DNA from: Isoetes taiwanensis
Lineage: Eukaryota > Streptophyta > Lycopodiopsida > Isoetales > Isoetaceae
Direction: 5' to 3'
Assembly (NCBI GenBank): GCA_021234155.1
Contig: JAJEKV010000181.1
Span: 62,001 to 126,000 of the forward strand
DNA length: 64,000 nucleotides
Position 1 is the stretch's first letter. Every line of letters starts with the position of its first letter. Under the pieces are notes generated by a model that ran no database searches, was not told where the DNA came from, and saw nothing but the letters and a program-made list of their open reading frames with translations. Of the stretch, positions 12,076-23,189 are shown piece by piece. The translations under genes were made by a program, and so were the position numbers.

Positions 12076-14640
12076 CTCCCTTGCTCCTTATCTTTTTTTA
12101 ATTGTGGCTGAAATGCTAATCAGGGATATTCTGCACTTTCAAGCTTTAGGAAGGATCACTGGTCTTAAAATGCCAAATAATAATGATTCTCTCACCATCT
12201 CTCAATATGCTGATGATATTTTTTCTTTCTTGGATGCTAATATCTCTAATATTGAGTTCTTTCTTGAGACTATCAATCAATTCTGTGCTGCCTCTGGAGT
12301 TCATTGAATTTGGCCAAATGCACTATTATTGATGACATCACTCATTCAAACTTTGCTAATATTAAGGTTCTAAACTGCAATCAAGCTTCTATGTTGCTTG
12401 GAATGCCTCTCTCCTTAAATTCTTGCTTAAAAGGTCTTTGACAACCTATTATTGATAGAATTAAGAGAAAGCTAAATAATTATAGAAGCTGCTTATCTTT
12501 TGCAGGAAGAACTCTTATTGCAAATTCTGTCTTGGCTAGCTCTCACCTATATTTTTCATCTGCTCTAGTTGCTTCAAAGGGTATTTATATTGAGCTAGAG
12601 AAAACTATCAGAAACTTCATATGGAAATGATCTCACTTGGTAAATTGGAACTCAGTAGCTAGAGCCAAGTATCTAGGAGGGTTAGGCTATAAAAATCTTC
12701 ATTTACAGGCCTGTGCCTTAGCTGGTAAATATATTTGGAAATCCTTTGTTAATAATCTCAACCCTTCCTCTCAGTTCATCAAATTTTGGCTATCTTTCTC
12801 CTACCCAGATGGCCACCCTTCAACTGCTCATATCATTCCTGACTCTTGTTTTAATGAGCTTCATCCAGGTTTTAACACATCCCTTTTGATGAGAAATATT
12901 ATCATGGCTTGGAATAAGGTCTATTCATGTTTTGACTATGCTCCTCCTGATGATCTAAATATGCAGATGACTATCTTTTGGAATCCAGCTCTTAAGAATC
13001 ATCCTAGTAAGGTTCTAGCTTTGAGACACCCTAGAATCTATAAAAAATGGACTGATAAAGGCCTCACTGTCATAAATGATCTCTACATTAATAATAAGAT
13101 TATGTCCTGGGCCTTCTTGAGAAATATGATACAGGATACCTCTAGTGACAAGAAGATTTACCTTCATATCAAATCTATCCTCCCTCATACTTGGTTGAAT
13201 CAATCTGTTCCTAAAGCAACTAACTGATGTTTGAATGGTAAATGCCATTACAAAGTTAGTAGAATTTACTCCATTATTAACAGATCTGACATCCCACCTA
13301 AAGCTATTACTAAGTGATCTATTTCTGAGAAGGAAGGTAAAGCCCTTTTTCAGGAAGTTTGGAATTCTTTCTACTTCCCTAAAGTGAGTTTCTTCATTTG
13401 GTTAGTGGCTCATAGAAGTATCCCAAATTTCCAAGTTATCTCAAGGAGGCATAATAATATTTCTGCTCTTTGTCACTTAGGATTCTTGCTAGAAGAAAGT
13501 CTTGATCACATTTTCTTTTGTCCTAAACTGGCTCCTTTCTGGTCCTAGTTTAGTAGATGGTGATTGGTAATTTGCTATCTTATATTCAGAATAAGTGCAC
13601 TTTTGCTAATACTATCATGTTCATTGCTCTATGGAATATATGGAAAGCTAGAGAGTAGTGTATGGCAATAAGAGCTTCCCAATTTTTAGGATTAAGATGC
13701 ATTTCCAGCTGGATGTTGAGTCAACTGCCTCAGCTCACAAAAGAAAATGTGCTGGTAAATATGATAGGAAGTGGGACTCTATTGGTGCTTTTAAGGGTTC
13801 CTTTGACTTATTTGTTTCTAATTTGAATGTCATTGATTCTAATTCTGTTTTTCTTGATTCATAAGGAAGGGTGAAGACATGTATTTAAATGATTTGATGG
13901 AGAAGCTTAGTATGGATCAGGAAGGTTTGGACAAAAAAACAGATTGGGCAAGATTGTTCTGCAGAGAGGTTGTCCAAGTCTATTGCATATTTGACTTTGT
14001 CTTCATGTATCATTACTATATGTTAGAGGCATACTTCACAAGATACAGGAAATTGTACTACACTCACAGACTTTTGGCAGATTTGTATGGATCCTTGTTG
14101 CTACTAAGTGATACTGAAAACCTTGATTCCTGCTTGGATGAAGCTGCTGACCTGACAGTTGATCACTATACCTTTGGCTCTGCAGACTCCTTTTACTCTT
14201 TCTTCAATGCTAAACTTGACTCCCTTTTCCCATAAACTAACTACCCTGCTATTTTTTTTTCTGATATTCTCTGGAATTCTTGCCTTGCCACTATTTGCTC
14301 AACTTTAATTCTTCATCTTGTAAGAGTTTTTGGTTGGCTAAATCATTCTCCAGGTGTTGGTCAATTATGGCATTGGAGTTTCTTGGCTGGGGTCGTGGCT
14401 GGAATTTTGAGCTTGGAGTTTTCTTACTCATTTAAGAAAGATCAGTTTTTGTAATACTTCCAAAGCCAATTGATTTGTCTTTTACTTTGCAGTCTAACAA
14501 TCAGCCTTTTCCTCCGAAGGGAAGGCTATAGTTGTAAGGATTTTTGCTTCACTACTTTCTGCTATGCCTAGCAGAACTATGTACTGTTTCTCTTGGTTAA
14601 CGGAAAAATCTACTCTTACTCTTAAAAAAAAAAAAAAAAG
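12076..14640 (+). pseudogene. LINE A RT end, C-terminal domain and poly(A) tail
   Basis: Right after the LINE B tail the LINE A frame resumes with LAPYLFLIVAEMLIRDIL and RT motif C (SQYADDIFSFLD, 12,203-12,240). Typical plant L1 sequence follows: LLGMPLSLN (about 12,392), GRTLIANSVLASSHLYFSSA (about 12,508), TIRNFIWK (about 12,605), ARAKYLGGLGYKNLHLQA (12,660-12,715), PKVSFFIWLVAH (about 13,378) and DHIFFCPKLAPFW of the zinc-binding RVT domain (about 13,504). The element ends in sixteen A residues at 14,624-14,639. In-frame stops occur at 12,305, 12,439 and elsewhere. Confidence 0.8.
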
Positions 14641-15190
14641 GCAGCGATGAATGTTGTTTCTTGGATAGACATGGAGAGGGCAGTAAACAGTTTTGCCTAT
14701 ATGTCTTATCCTTTTTAGTTCCTTATGTGTTATTGAAGAAATTTAAAAGGAGATTGTTGCAGAGGAACATAGAACTGAGGAGCTTTTATATCTGATGTAA
14801 AGATGCAGGGCATTACGATGAACTGGACAAGCAAACAAAGGAAACAAGGTAAAGATATTTTGCTTTTAAGGGATGCAACTTGGTAGCCGGTTCATATTCC
14901 ATCTATGTTTTTTAGAGGTCCTTAATTTATGCTTCCTAGTTGTATATGTCATATACGACACAACTCATGTGGACACATACAAAAAGAAGTTTTCCATGTG
15001 TCTAGGCTGCTTGGAATGTCAAATTTAAACCATTGACATATATGCAGCAGAATTGTAGTGCATATTTGCATCCACAGTTTGAAATGAGTAGGAATCCTTA
15101 GGAAATACGTGACTTCAAAAGCCTTTACATGCAAAGAAAAAATCCAATTTATAGTGTTCATGTATTCTTATCCATATTTTTGGGTTGCCC
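14641..15190. other. Intergenic, nothing recognised
   Basis: AT-rich, no coding homology on either strand and no repeat shared with the rest of the window that I could see. Confidence 0.4.
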
Positions 15191-15191
15191 C

Positions 15192-15315
15192 TAGGGGGGC
15201 AAACCCTCGTTTATGTGGGTATGTGGGCATATCCAGGTATATGCTGGCATATGCCTAGCATATGCTGGTGACTGCTCCAAACTGGCTGCTGCCTATAAAC
15301 TCTCGGTCATCCAGC
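15192..15315 (+). repeat. Dispersed repeat with TATA-like box, copy 1
   Basis: GGGGCAAACCCTCGTTTATG, then GGCATAT/CATATGC words, ACTGCTCCAAAC, GCCTATAAACTCTCGGTCAT. The same order of words occurs at about 18,636-18,752. The CCTATAAACTC segment resembles a TATA box. The repeat may be the edge of an uncharacterised element; the DNA to its right (15,315-15,990) does not match the second copy. Confidence 0.6.
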
Positions 15316-15990
15316 CCCATTCCTTCGCAGGCGTGGCTATGGCGCAGCTCGACCCTTTTCTTTCCTTTCTCTGCCCGCGATGGCATCTGTTAGGTATGGC
15401 GAAAGGCAGACCTTTGCATAAAACTCCGACCTTGCAAAAGCCCGACTCTTTCTTTTCTTTTCTTTTCTTTTCTTTTCTTCTATATCGTGTAGAACCGAGG
15501 CCCGTTAGGGTAGCGGATCCAGAAAGGCGATGGATAACCGAATGAGGCGCTACGGACCCGAACCTTTAGGATCAACCGATTTAGGGTATGGCGGGGAACA
15601 AGATGGATCGGATGATTTCGTGTTCTTCACTATGGCGGATGGTTAGGGCGATTCTTGGATATGGCGAAACAAGATGGATCAGGCTATGGCGAGAAAGGAG
15701 AACTTGGCAAAGGGACGGTGGTTTTAGCGACAAACGGATATGGCGGAGAAGGGGGAACTAGGCAAGAAATGGCTTGAGGTTTCGATTGAATCATAGGCGG
15801 GGGCTTAGCAATTCTTTTCTTTTCTTTATTCTTCTTCTTCTTTTTCTCTGCTGTGTCTTGGCGGGCGGTTAGGGGTATCGGAAGGCGAGGCAAAACTGTT
15901 GGATATGGTCGAACTATGGATATGGATATGAAAATGGACCCGAGCGGCTATGGATATGGCGGAGACTCAAGCAATAAAGAGTCGAAAGAC
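15315..15990. repeat. GC-richer block with scattered TATGGCG-type motifs and a TTTTC run
   Basis: Contains (TTTTC)n at 15,447-15,480, a T/C-rich run at 15,815-15,850 and at least ten words of the type GGATATGGCG / GGCTATGGCG between 15,335 and 15,965, irregularly spaced and mixed with AAGATGGATCGG-like words. No open protein domain. It looks like a degenerated short-motif repeat field. Confidence 0.5.
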
Positions 15991-17203
15991 TTTCTTCGCT
16001 TTTGAGGATTCAAAGCACGATATTAGGCATGGGTTAGCTTCATTCGAATCTGATCCACCACAAGTAGAACAAGTTTTGAGAGCAAGGGCATATTAGATAT
16101 CATCAGACAATTTCAGGGCTAATAAAAATAGCACAAGGTTCATAGCATCTAATAGATTTTCTTTTTAAGAAGCTGTATGCTGAACATAAAAATATGGCAA
16201 GATATAATGCTGGAAATATTTTAGCAGATGCAAGGGCACTTAGCTTTAGTACCATTTCTTTATCCCTTCTTTATGGAGCAGGGAGGAAGCAAGTTAAGAT
16301 TCACGTGATTCTAATACTTCCATTCTCATTTCTTGGCCAGGCAAAAGAAGTATAGATGCAAACAATTCCATACCTCTGCAATAGGCTCTAGATTTGCAGA
16401 TTCCTCCTCTAAAATATGACTGCCTTGATTTGCTTTAACAACCTTCTGATATGCACCATTGATACACCAACATTCTTTGAACATATTATTCTCCACTTGC
16501 AATTGAAATGATATTTCGTAGATACACACTTATCATAGATACACATTGCACAATCACCATCTTGATCTGAATATATAAGCTTATGCCAGAAAAGTGTTGC
16601 TTTCTCGCAATGCCCCCCAAAACATGTTAGCTTGATCGATGCAACCAAGGCAAACTCAAGACCAAGAGCTAACGACAAGAACCAAAGAAAATCTCAAGGT
16701 ATATGAGACAGGCTAACACAAAAAAAAAGTAAAATGTTTTGAGTTGAAATGCCCTAATATTTTGATGAGCTGGTTATCTTCCGATGAAACTTACTACATG
16801 GAACTGCAATTTGTCAAGACTTTCAAAGAGTTTTACCCTTGCAAGTAAATTATGTTAAGTCATTGTACATGCTATACATGATGTGTGGTTTGGATAAATT
16901 ATATGAAACAAGATCTATCCTAAAATGTTCAGAAGAAATTATTTAGGCTCAATTCAACATCGATGTAAAACAAGATATCTCAATATGTTTGGGGAAATTA
17001 TGTACGCTCAACTTGACATCAATATGAAAATAATACCTATTTAAAAATGCCTGTCATATGCCAGCTGTCTTGGAAGTGTTTGGGTAATTTTGAGGAAACT
17101 CGACTCTTGAGGTCAATGAGTTTGGGTTATGCTTCATGTTTGTTTCAGGGCTTCATGTTTTGAGCCCTCAGTAGTCATTATCTAAGCTTGTCTAGTATCA
17201 TCA
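15990..17203. other. Intergenic, no assignable feature
   Basis: Contains an 89-codon minus frame (16,409-16,678) with several cysteines (CFGGHCEK, CAMCIYDKC) that I do not recognise; no flanking exon supports it. Related phrases ACAAGATCTATCC / ACAAGATATCTCA near 16,900-17,000 mark a small local duplication of about 60 bp. Confidence 0.35.
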
Positions 17204-17351
17204 TTACTGCAAAGGTTTTTCCCTTGAAAACCTTTCGAGGCAGGGGTTTTTTAATCCTAGTAGTAATGATTGTACTAGCCCATTGTATGGGTCCCATGAC
17301 CTATTGGTCTTCGTGGACGTTAAAAAAACTATTCTATTCTATTCTATTCCT
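17204..17351 (+). mobile_element. LINE B/C family 3' tip with hairpin module and (ATTCT)n tail
   Basis: The sequence carries the family's 3' UTR hairpin (ATCATTACT at 17,198-17,206, AGTAATGAT at 17,261-17,269; core with CGAAAACC... GGGGTTTTTTAATCC in between), then GCCCATTGTATGGGTCCCAT, CCTATTGGTCTTCGTGGACGTTAAA and a run of ATTCT pentamers. No RT sequence precedes it, so this is an extreme 5' truncation. Confidence 0.75.
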
Positions 17352-18630
17352 TGAAAACCAGTTGTGTTTCACATTTGCTTTCACTTATGTGGTAGCCCTC
17401 CCTTTTAATTCATGAGCAAGAGCTTCAGGCTAGAGTCGTTTTTGCCCCTTGGTGAAGATATAAATACACACTGGCATGTATAGCTATAGAGATACGAAAA
17501 TTTAGGGTCTAAAATGGTCAACCTAAAATCTAAAATCACATCAATGCTAAGAAAAATAGTTAGGGTTTTCTATTTTGTAAGGTAGAATTCAAAGCAACCT
17601 AAAATTAGGGAGCCATGTTGTGAAGTTGTGGTGCACATCTTACATAGTTGAGGCAAGTGCCAGTATTATTGTAAGGCATGCTCGCTTAAATTTGATTGTT
17701 TATTCACTTGGATAATTATGTTTTAATTTTCAATTTGTGACTATTCCTTGCCTTTATTTACTTATGTAATCTTCATAAAAGGCAAGATGACAATATCATT
17801 CTTTGTTGTCATTGCTCCAGATCCCTAGCTAAGCTCCTAGCTGTCTCATGGGCCTAGGTGGTCTCCTAAAAAAGTTAGTGCAACTTTTCTTCCTTGCTTG
17901 ATTTCTTTAACCGTTCCATAGTCTTTTACGACCAAAGATAAGATAAGATAAGATAAGATAAGATAAGAACAATAACTCATAGCTTGGGGCTTTACATGAT
18001 AAAGTTCATTCATAAAAGGAGACGAAATACTTGTAGAGGCATTCCACAATGCATAAGGCTCACTCGAATATCACAATAATAATATAGTAAGGGTCACTGC
18101 TGGTCTCAATTCTTGGCCCAGATGATCAATTGAAATGCGCAACAAAATATATTCGACAACTGGTATGAGAAGCTATAACCCAGGTCCTGCAAATAGCTAC
18201 TTAAAATAAATCTAAAAAAACAGATCAAAACTCACCGTAGTCTTCAATATTATTAACAACGAATCATGGTAGAGTGTCTTATACCATCCCCCTCCCTGCG
18301 TGGCTGATCTAAACTCACAGGTTCTTTATTTCACAGGTTGCTAAACTCTTTAGCTACATTTTGGAAGATAAAGGTAGTTCGTTGGCTACAGAGGATTTCG
18401 TTTTTAAATGTTCGGGGTTATGGTTTTGAATTGATTGTCAAAATATGACTCTGAACTATGATTTAAGCCACTTCACCCTCCGGCCATGGAGGGCAACCCT
18501 CCGTGCGCAGCACCTTGTTATTAATAGGATGCAGTACATAAAAAGGCACCTATATTATATCAACAAATGAAGACCTCGTTAGCAAATTTTGGAACATTGT
18601 TTAAGGACAAACATAGATATGCACATGAAG
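17352..18630. other. Intergenic, nothing beyond the microsatellite
   Basis: AT-rich DNA with no coding match. Only the AGATA array at 17,936-17,968 stands out. Confidence 0.4.
17936..17968. repeat. (AGATA)n pentamer microsatellite
   Basis: About six and a half tandem copies of AGATA. The same pentamer, in the same orientation, is the tail at 43,696-43,723, but no LINE tip is visible beside this run. Confidence 0.8.
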
Positions 18631-18635
18631 TATTA

Positions 18636-18752
18636 AGGGGCAAACCCTCGTTCATGTGGATTTCTGGCATATTCCAGATTATATGTTGGTATATGCCCGA
18701 AATATGCCAAAAACTGCTCCAAACCCAGTATTGCCTGTAAACTATCGGTCAC
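18636..18752 (+). repeat. Dispersed repeat, copy 2
   Basis: GGGGCAAACCCTCGTTCATG, GGCATATTCC, ATATGCC words, ACTGCTCCAAAC and GCCTGTAAACTATCGGTCA align in order with 15,192-15,310. The TATA-like word of copy 1 (CCTATAAAC) is CCTGTAAAC here. Copia-derived sequence starts shortly to the right. Confidence 0.6.
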
Positions 18753-18799
18753 CCATGTTGATGGGAAGCTGCTACGATCTAACTAGCTAATCGATCCCG

Positions 18800-19560
18800 G
18801 AAATGGATGCTGTGATTTTCTGGACTAGTAGCTCCTTGGTGATGAGGTGTCTAAGTAATCTTCCCCTTCTCTTTGAGCAAAACCTTTTGCCACCAGCCTG
18901 GCTTTGTGCCTTTGAACAATCCCATCTGCATTATACTTTAGCTTATAGACCCATTTGCATCCAATGACATTTCTATCCTTTGGTCTTGGTACCAATTCCC
19001 ATGTATTGTTGACTAGTATGGATTTGTACTCCTAAAAGGATTTTATCTCCATCATACTTCGTGAATTTTGAGAAAAGGGATTCATCACCTGTTACATGAG
19101 TTGAGCAGCCACTATCCAAACAAGCAACACACCTATCCGACTTGTACCTTACATGATCAACTTCATCTACGAACATTGCAAAATCTTGCGCACCCGTGGA
19201 GGTTTGCTCCCTTGAGCTTGACGGCGACCCTTCTTCAAGGTAATGCGACTCCTTTTTAAGTTTCATCTTCAATATACTCTTCTTTAGAGGGCAATCATTC
19301 ACTACATGGCCAACTTCATCACAACAATAGCATTTGATATTTTTGTTGGAGTATGAACTCCAACGTTCGCCTCTCCCTCTACCTCTATTTGTACGGCCTC
19401 TTTCATGGTCTTTTCCTCGTTGAGCCTCTCCTAGTTGAGCCACTCCTCCATTTTTGGCAGTACCTTCTTCTTGGTGTTGGAAATTTCTCCAATTTCCTCG
19501 ACTATCATGGCACTAGTGATTTTGCATACACAAATGCAGAAAAACAGCTATACAGGGTAC
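18800..19560 (-). mobile_element. Ty1/copia fragment: gag zinc knuckle and protease fused to RT
   Basis: The minus-strand frame 19,443-18,973 has a CCHC knuckle (CYCCDEVGHVVNDC, about 19,290-19,332) after an R/G-rich stretch, then the copia protease motif CLDSGCSTHVTG (about 19,090-19,125). Within a few codons, in another frame, it switches to the start of copia [22 protein letters not shown] and [16 protein letters not shown] (about 19,012-18,850). Integrase, which lies between protease and RT in Ty1/copia, is absent. The element is internally deleted and ends near 18,800. Confidence 0.85.
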
Positions 19561-20429
19561 TTTTTTTACAGACTGATAAACTGCATCCATTATTACAAAT
19601 ATTTGGATAAATTCTTAGCTTGAAAAAAGTAGATTGGAAGCTACTAGAGTAATCCGAAACTTGGTTTCTGGGCATAGCATATGGTCCCCTGATAATTGAA
19701 TTGAATTGAATTGACTGCAAAGCATATTATGCAGATAAGATAGTTTGGGCAATGAAAAAATAGCTTATACTCAGTTTTCTCCTGCCTAAAATGACACTAC
19801 CAAGTTCCATTGTGCCTAATGGCAGTGCTTGAAAGCACATGGTAGCAGCTGAATCTACAGATCAACAAAGCCAAGCCATCTTTGTTTGCAAGTTTGATGT
19901 CGTCCTATGCTTGGGAAAGCGACAGGAAATGGTAGCAGATTTTGAACTCAAGGCAGACCGACCTGATACATTTCAAGTCTCTATTTAGAGCCACAGTGTT
20001 CCAGATTCAAACTTAAAGTTTTATTATATTGCTTTAATATAGATTCATGTCTAGGAAGCTTGGAAAATTCAATCATGGAGCTGTACAAATGGCAACATAC
20101 GATTTATAGGCGCGAAACATTTCAAGAATGTAGGAGCATAACTAATCAGGTTTTATTCTGATAATTTAACTGTTTCTTGAAACTAACTCTCTAAATTTTG
20201 GAGCAAACACCTGCATGTTGCCTTTAATATAAAGATTGAGCGAATCAGGTTATGAACATGCTGTGTAAATCTAATATGATTGCTTATATTTCATTGTGCA
20301 TATATGCTTTGATAATTACGGGCAGATGTCTACAAATAATTAGTTGAGCCCCATTGAATACATACTGCCTTTGCATTTTGAAGAAAGTGGCAATATGGCC
20401 GAAAAGGTTTACATGTGTTACTTTTGCAT
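19560..20429. other. Intergenic, nothing recognised
   Basis: AT-rich DNA with short frames only. TTGAATTGAATTGAATTGA at 19,699-19,715 is a short simple run. Confidence 0.4.
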
Positions 20430-20431
20430 CT

Positions 20432-20596
20432 ATAGTGAACCTTGTGCAAAAGCCCGCCCACAAAGCCGACGTTGATGAGATCCAATCTCCATTGAAAGAA
20501 ACCACGAAGCAAGTAGTCCCCAGTGATTCTGAGACCGACACTGACAACGACTTAACCTTGGAGCAGTATACGAAATCGAAGGGAGCAGCACAATAA
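20432..20596 (+). CDS. Possible last exon of an unknown gene, acidic C-terminus
   Basis: After a possible acceptor (CTATAG at 20,429-20,434) a plus frame runs to a TAA at 20,594-20,596. It is rich in K, D, E, T and S: KPAHKADVDEIQSPLKET, then SDSETDTDNDLTLEQY. Codon use and the acidic low-complexity tail suggest a real C-terminal exon; the downstream AT-rich DNA could be a 3' UTR. No upstream exon or domain was found, so this may be chance. Confidence 0.3.
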   Translation: MVNLVQKPAHKADVDEIQSPLKETTKQVVPSDSETDTDNDLTLEQYTKSKGAAQ

Positions 20597-20920
20597 AAAG
20601 CTAATACAGAGTGCCGACATTTTTATTTTATTTTTTGTTGCCTGGCTTTTGTACCTACCTTGTCTGCTCCATTTATATTGGCAGCATTTTGTGTAAAGAT
20701 TAAACTATAAACTTTCTGGCATTATATCATGTGGACCACTAATGCCTTATAAATGCGGTAATGTAATTTTGAGCAATGCATATTAATACAGAGAATTTTA
20801 TCTCATTTGGTTTTCATGAAGTTGTCATTTGAATTTGTAAATGGTGACAAGTTTCAAGAATGTTACTTGAACAGATTGACAACTTTCACAACAAATGAAT
20901 TACATATGCTGTTAAATTGC

Positions 20921-21470
20921 TGACACGAAGGGTTTTAGAACCATATTATGAAGTTACAAATTAAAACACTGGTGAACACATGAACATTGTTGAAAGAGAA
21001 GTTAAATGAATAGTGTTTTGACACAATTGAATTATTTCAATACACAATTTATATATGGATAAAAGCAGATGCTAAGTTCTAAAGTCATTTCAAGCTATAG
21101 GTAAAACCTATAAATTGCAATACGTTAAATTCCTGTCAAATTGCATATGCTGTTAAATTGCACAATTTTTTTTGATAAGATATGGTAATAAATGATGTTA
21201 TCTGCACTTAAATGCATATATGCTAACACGAAAGGTTTTAGAACCATATTATTAAGTTATAAGCCATTGAAATTGAAACAGTGGCATGAAATTGAGACAT
21301 TGGCTTATCTTTACATTGTTAACACATGAACAGTGTTTAAGTTGAAGCCAAATGAATAGTATTTTGACACCATTGAATTATTTCAATACACAATTAAACT
21401 CATTGCAATAGTTATGGATAAAAGCAGATGCTAAGTTCTAAAGTCATTTCAAGCTATAGGTAAAACCAGT
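20921..21470. repeat. Imperfect tandem duplication, about 300 bp offset
   Basis: The block GCTGACACGAAGGGTTTTAG ... GGATAAAAGCAGATGC ... CAAGCTATAGGTAAAACC (20,921-21,110) recurs at 21,222-21,467 with the same word order. The second copy carries extra bases (CCATTGAAATTGAAACAGTG and an AAACTCATTGCAATAG insertion). The last 50 bases are almost identical, the middle is diverged. Confidence 0.75.
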
Positions 21471-22559
21471 TGCATATTTTTTAATGATCATCTCAATAAA
21501 ATCATAACAAGAGCAAAGCTTCCTATTTGGATTCATATGCCATTCATGAAATACAATTTAATACTCCAAATTGAGACATCCCAGCAGCTGTTAACAATCA
21601 TGATTAAACATTCAAATCTAATACATTTTGTTATAGTAACTTAGTTTGCAAAAATATCTTGTGCATTTGAAACAACATCCTTTCTCTATGTACTTGAACC
21701 CTGTAATTCAAGAGGAAAAATGAGGGTTTTATCTAATGAATCTATATGAGGGTTTTAGAGAGTACCATATCTTCTGTGTTGCCTCAGAATTTGGATGTGC
21801 CACTTCAAGAATGATCAGATAGGATAGGCCATCGTCATTTGACAGGCGTGTGACAGAGACAATTAATCACGGCCATATAGGCGGTGAAGTTTGGTGCAAA
21901 ATAATACTAAAGCTTGTACTCTAGATAAATTAGAGTAAGGTATTGACATCGTTGTGGGGGTTTCAACACAAGCAATCACTATGTGCTACATAGTATGTAT
22001 CGTGATCTGGGGAAGTGATCCATAAAAGGAACACGAACTCTGAAAAGTGTGACAAGTTAAGACTTGGACACTGAAGAAAAATAACGTGAGCTATGGTCTT
22101 TATGAATTTTACTTATCCCCAGTATATAAAGTCAAGTAAAATATAAGATAAAGCACATGAATGTAATATAGATTAAGTCATGGCAGGGCTGAGAGAAATT
22201 TACTACCAGGACATGTGCTAGGAAAAAAATATTTAAAGCTCTGGGGTAGGAATGTTGATAACTTGACATTATTACCGCCACTTAAAAAAATATCAAAGGT
22301 GACAGTGGATTAGAATTCAACTTAGAAGTTTCTATCTTACTCAGAGAAGTTCCCTCCCATCGCTCAGCGTAAAAGTTCGTGGATATGGTTGTGGGAACCA
22401 TTCCGCTATGACAGTAAGAAGCCTCAAGTTATTCCTACCTCACCATGGTTGCACAAGTCCACCACAGCGTTGGTTTAAGGAAGGGTGATTATTAACGATA
22501 GAAAACAGAGTATTATTGATTAAGTAGAACAAAAAATAAAGAAGGTTTACCATTTATCA
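21471..22559. other. Intergenic, nothing recognised
   Basis: No coding match and no clear repeat on either strand. Confidence 0.4.
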
Positions 22560-22561
22560 TG

Positions 22562-22745
22562 TTGGTAAAGGGTTTGGCTTGGTGGTAGGGGGTCAAGGGT
22601 TCAAGTCCCTATAATATACTTTTGTTCTATATTAGATGTGTATAAAATATATGTGAATGTATTCATATTCAAAGAAGCTTAGCGTGGTGGTAAGTGCCTA
22701 AGGCTAGAGTTGGAAGGTTGTGAGCTCAAATCTAGGTTGAAAGGG
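22562..22745 (+). repeat. Two tRNA-promoter-like units, possible SINE relic
   Basis: GGCTTGGTGGTAGGG (about 22,570) followed by GGGTTCAAGTCCC (about 22,596) resembles pol III A and B boxes. A second pair, TAGCGTGGTGGTAAG (22,680) and GTGAGCTCAAATC (about 22,720), follows about 110 bp later. No cloverleaf can be folded with confidence and the box spacing is short, so this is at best a decayed tRNA-derived SINE pair. Confidence 0.3.
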
Positions 22746-23176
22746 CAAAAATATGGCAAAAAATTTTATATGCGAAAAAATACGGGGGCATGATGGGGAG
22801 TTTTGGAGTTTCTTTTTGAATTCTAAGATGCTATTTTGCCGATCACGCCCCTTTTGCTTCTATGCCCATTTGATGCCTTTTTGGCGCAGCTACCTATGGC
22901 CTTTAGTCAATTGCTTGTCCCCGACGCGTTGGTTCAAGAATCACCTCCATCCGAGTTACCTTGGAAACAAGAGACCTCGTTCTCCCGACTTAACATAACT
23001 CTACTCTAATATTTCACGATCTACTTGCTAACTAACGCAATCCTCACATACCTAGGCCAAAATTCATACTATCTACGGAATTGGGGTAACTTTCTTAAGT
23101 TAAAAGTCCCATACTAACGATCGATCTAATGAGTTAGAATATGGCCAGTGCTATGATTTGATCTACCAGAATCATG
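22745..23176 (-). mobile_element. Probable internal leader of the LTR element, truncated
   Basis: DNA just inside the primer-binding site of the minus-strand LTR element. No gag frame is recognised. The inner limit is uncertain; all coding parts of the retroelement and its second LTR are absent from the window. Confidence 0.4.
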
Positions 23177-23188
23177 GCTCTGATACCA
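23177..23188 (-). other. Primer-binding site, tRNA-iMet type
   Basis: On the minus strand this reads TGGTATCAGAGC, the standard plant retrotransposon primer-binding site complementary to the 3' end of initiator tRNA-Met. It lies one base from the LTR end. Confidence 0.85.
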
Positions 23189-23189
23189 C

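Larger units (their letters stand above)
6590..12078 (+). mobile_element. LINE B: near-complete GC-rich LINE with (CCTT)n tail, nested in LINE A
   Basis: This element is clearly richer in G+C than its surroundings. In order it has a pyrimidine-rich leader with CTCTCTAGGGTTT (6,640-6,720), a coiled-coil ORF1-like region (about 7,260-7,830), an endonuclease (about 8,580-9,420), an RT with C-terminal region (about 9,970-11,900), a 3' UTR with the hairpin module (11,936-11,990), the family tip (12,008-12,050) and a CCTT tail (12,053-12,078). It is the same family as LINE C; the RT phrases GVRQ(D/G)CPLSPTLFGLYID and YKY(T/L)G(V/I)EF are shared. Motifs survive in alternating frames, so small indels, real or from assembly, are the main damage. 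The 5' end is set by where LINE A stops. Confidence 0.85.
1080..14640 (+). mobile_element. LINE A: L1-type non-LTR retrotransposon, broken by nested insertions
   Basis: An L1-type LINE can be followed through the endonuclease (about 1,120-1,680), the RT start with the SPGPDGLPSEFY motif (about 2,300-2,440), RT motif A (LKLDFKRAFDTVRWDFL, about 2,770-2,820), RT motif B (AVRQGC, about 6,560), RT motif C (QYADDI, about 12,205) and the downstream region, ending in an A-run at 14,624-14,639. All parts are on the plus strand in the expected order, so this is one element opened by later insertions: a LINE tip at 2,603-2,693, an unknown block at about 2,900-6,483 and LINE B at about 6,590-12,078. Many stops and frameshifts make it inactive. 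The 5' end is uncertain. Confidence 0.85.

Noticed and set aside
22562-22620. A functional tRNA gene
   Set aside because: A and B box-like words are present, but no acceptor stem or anticodon arm can be paired.
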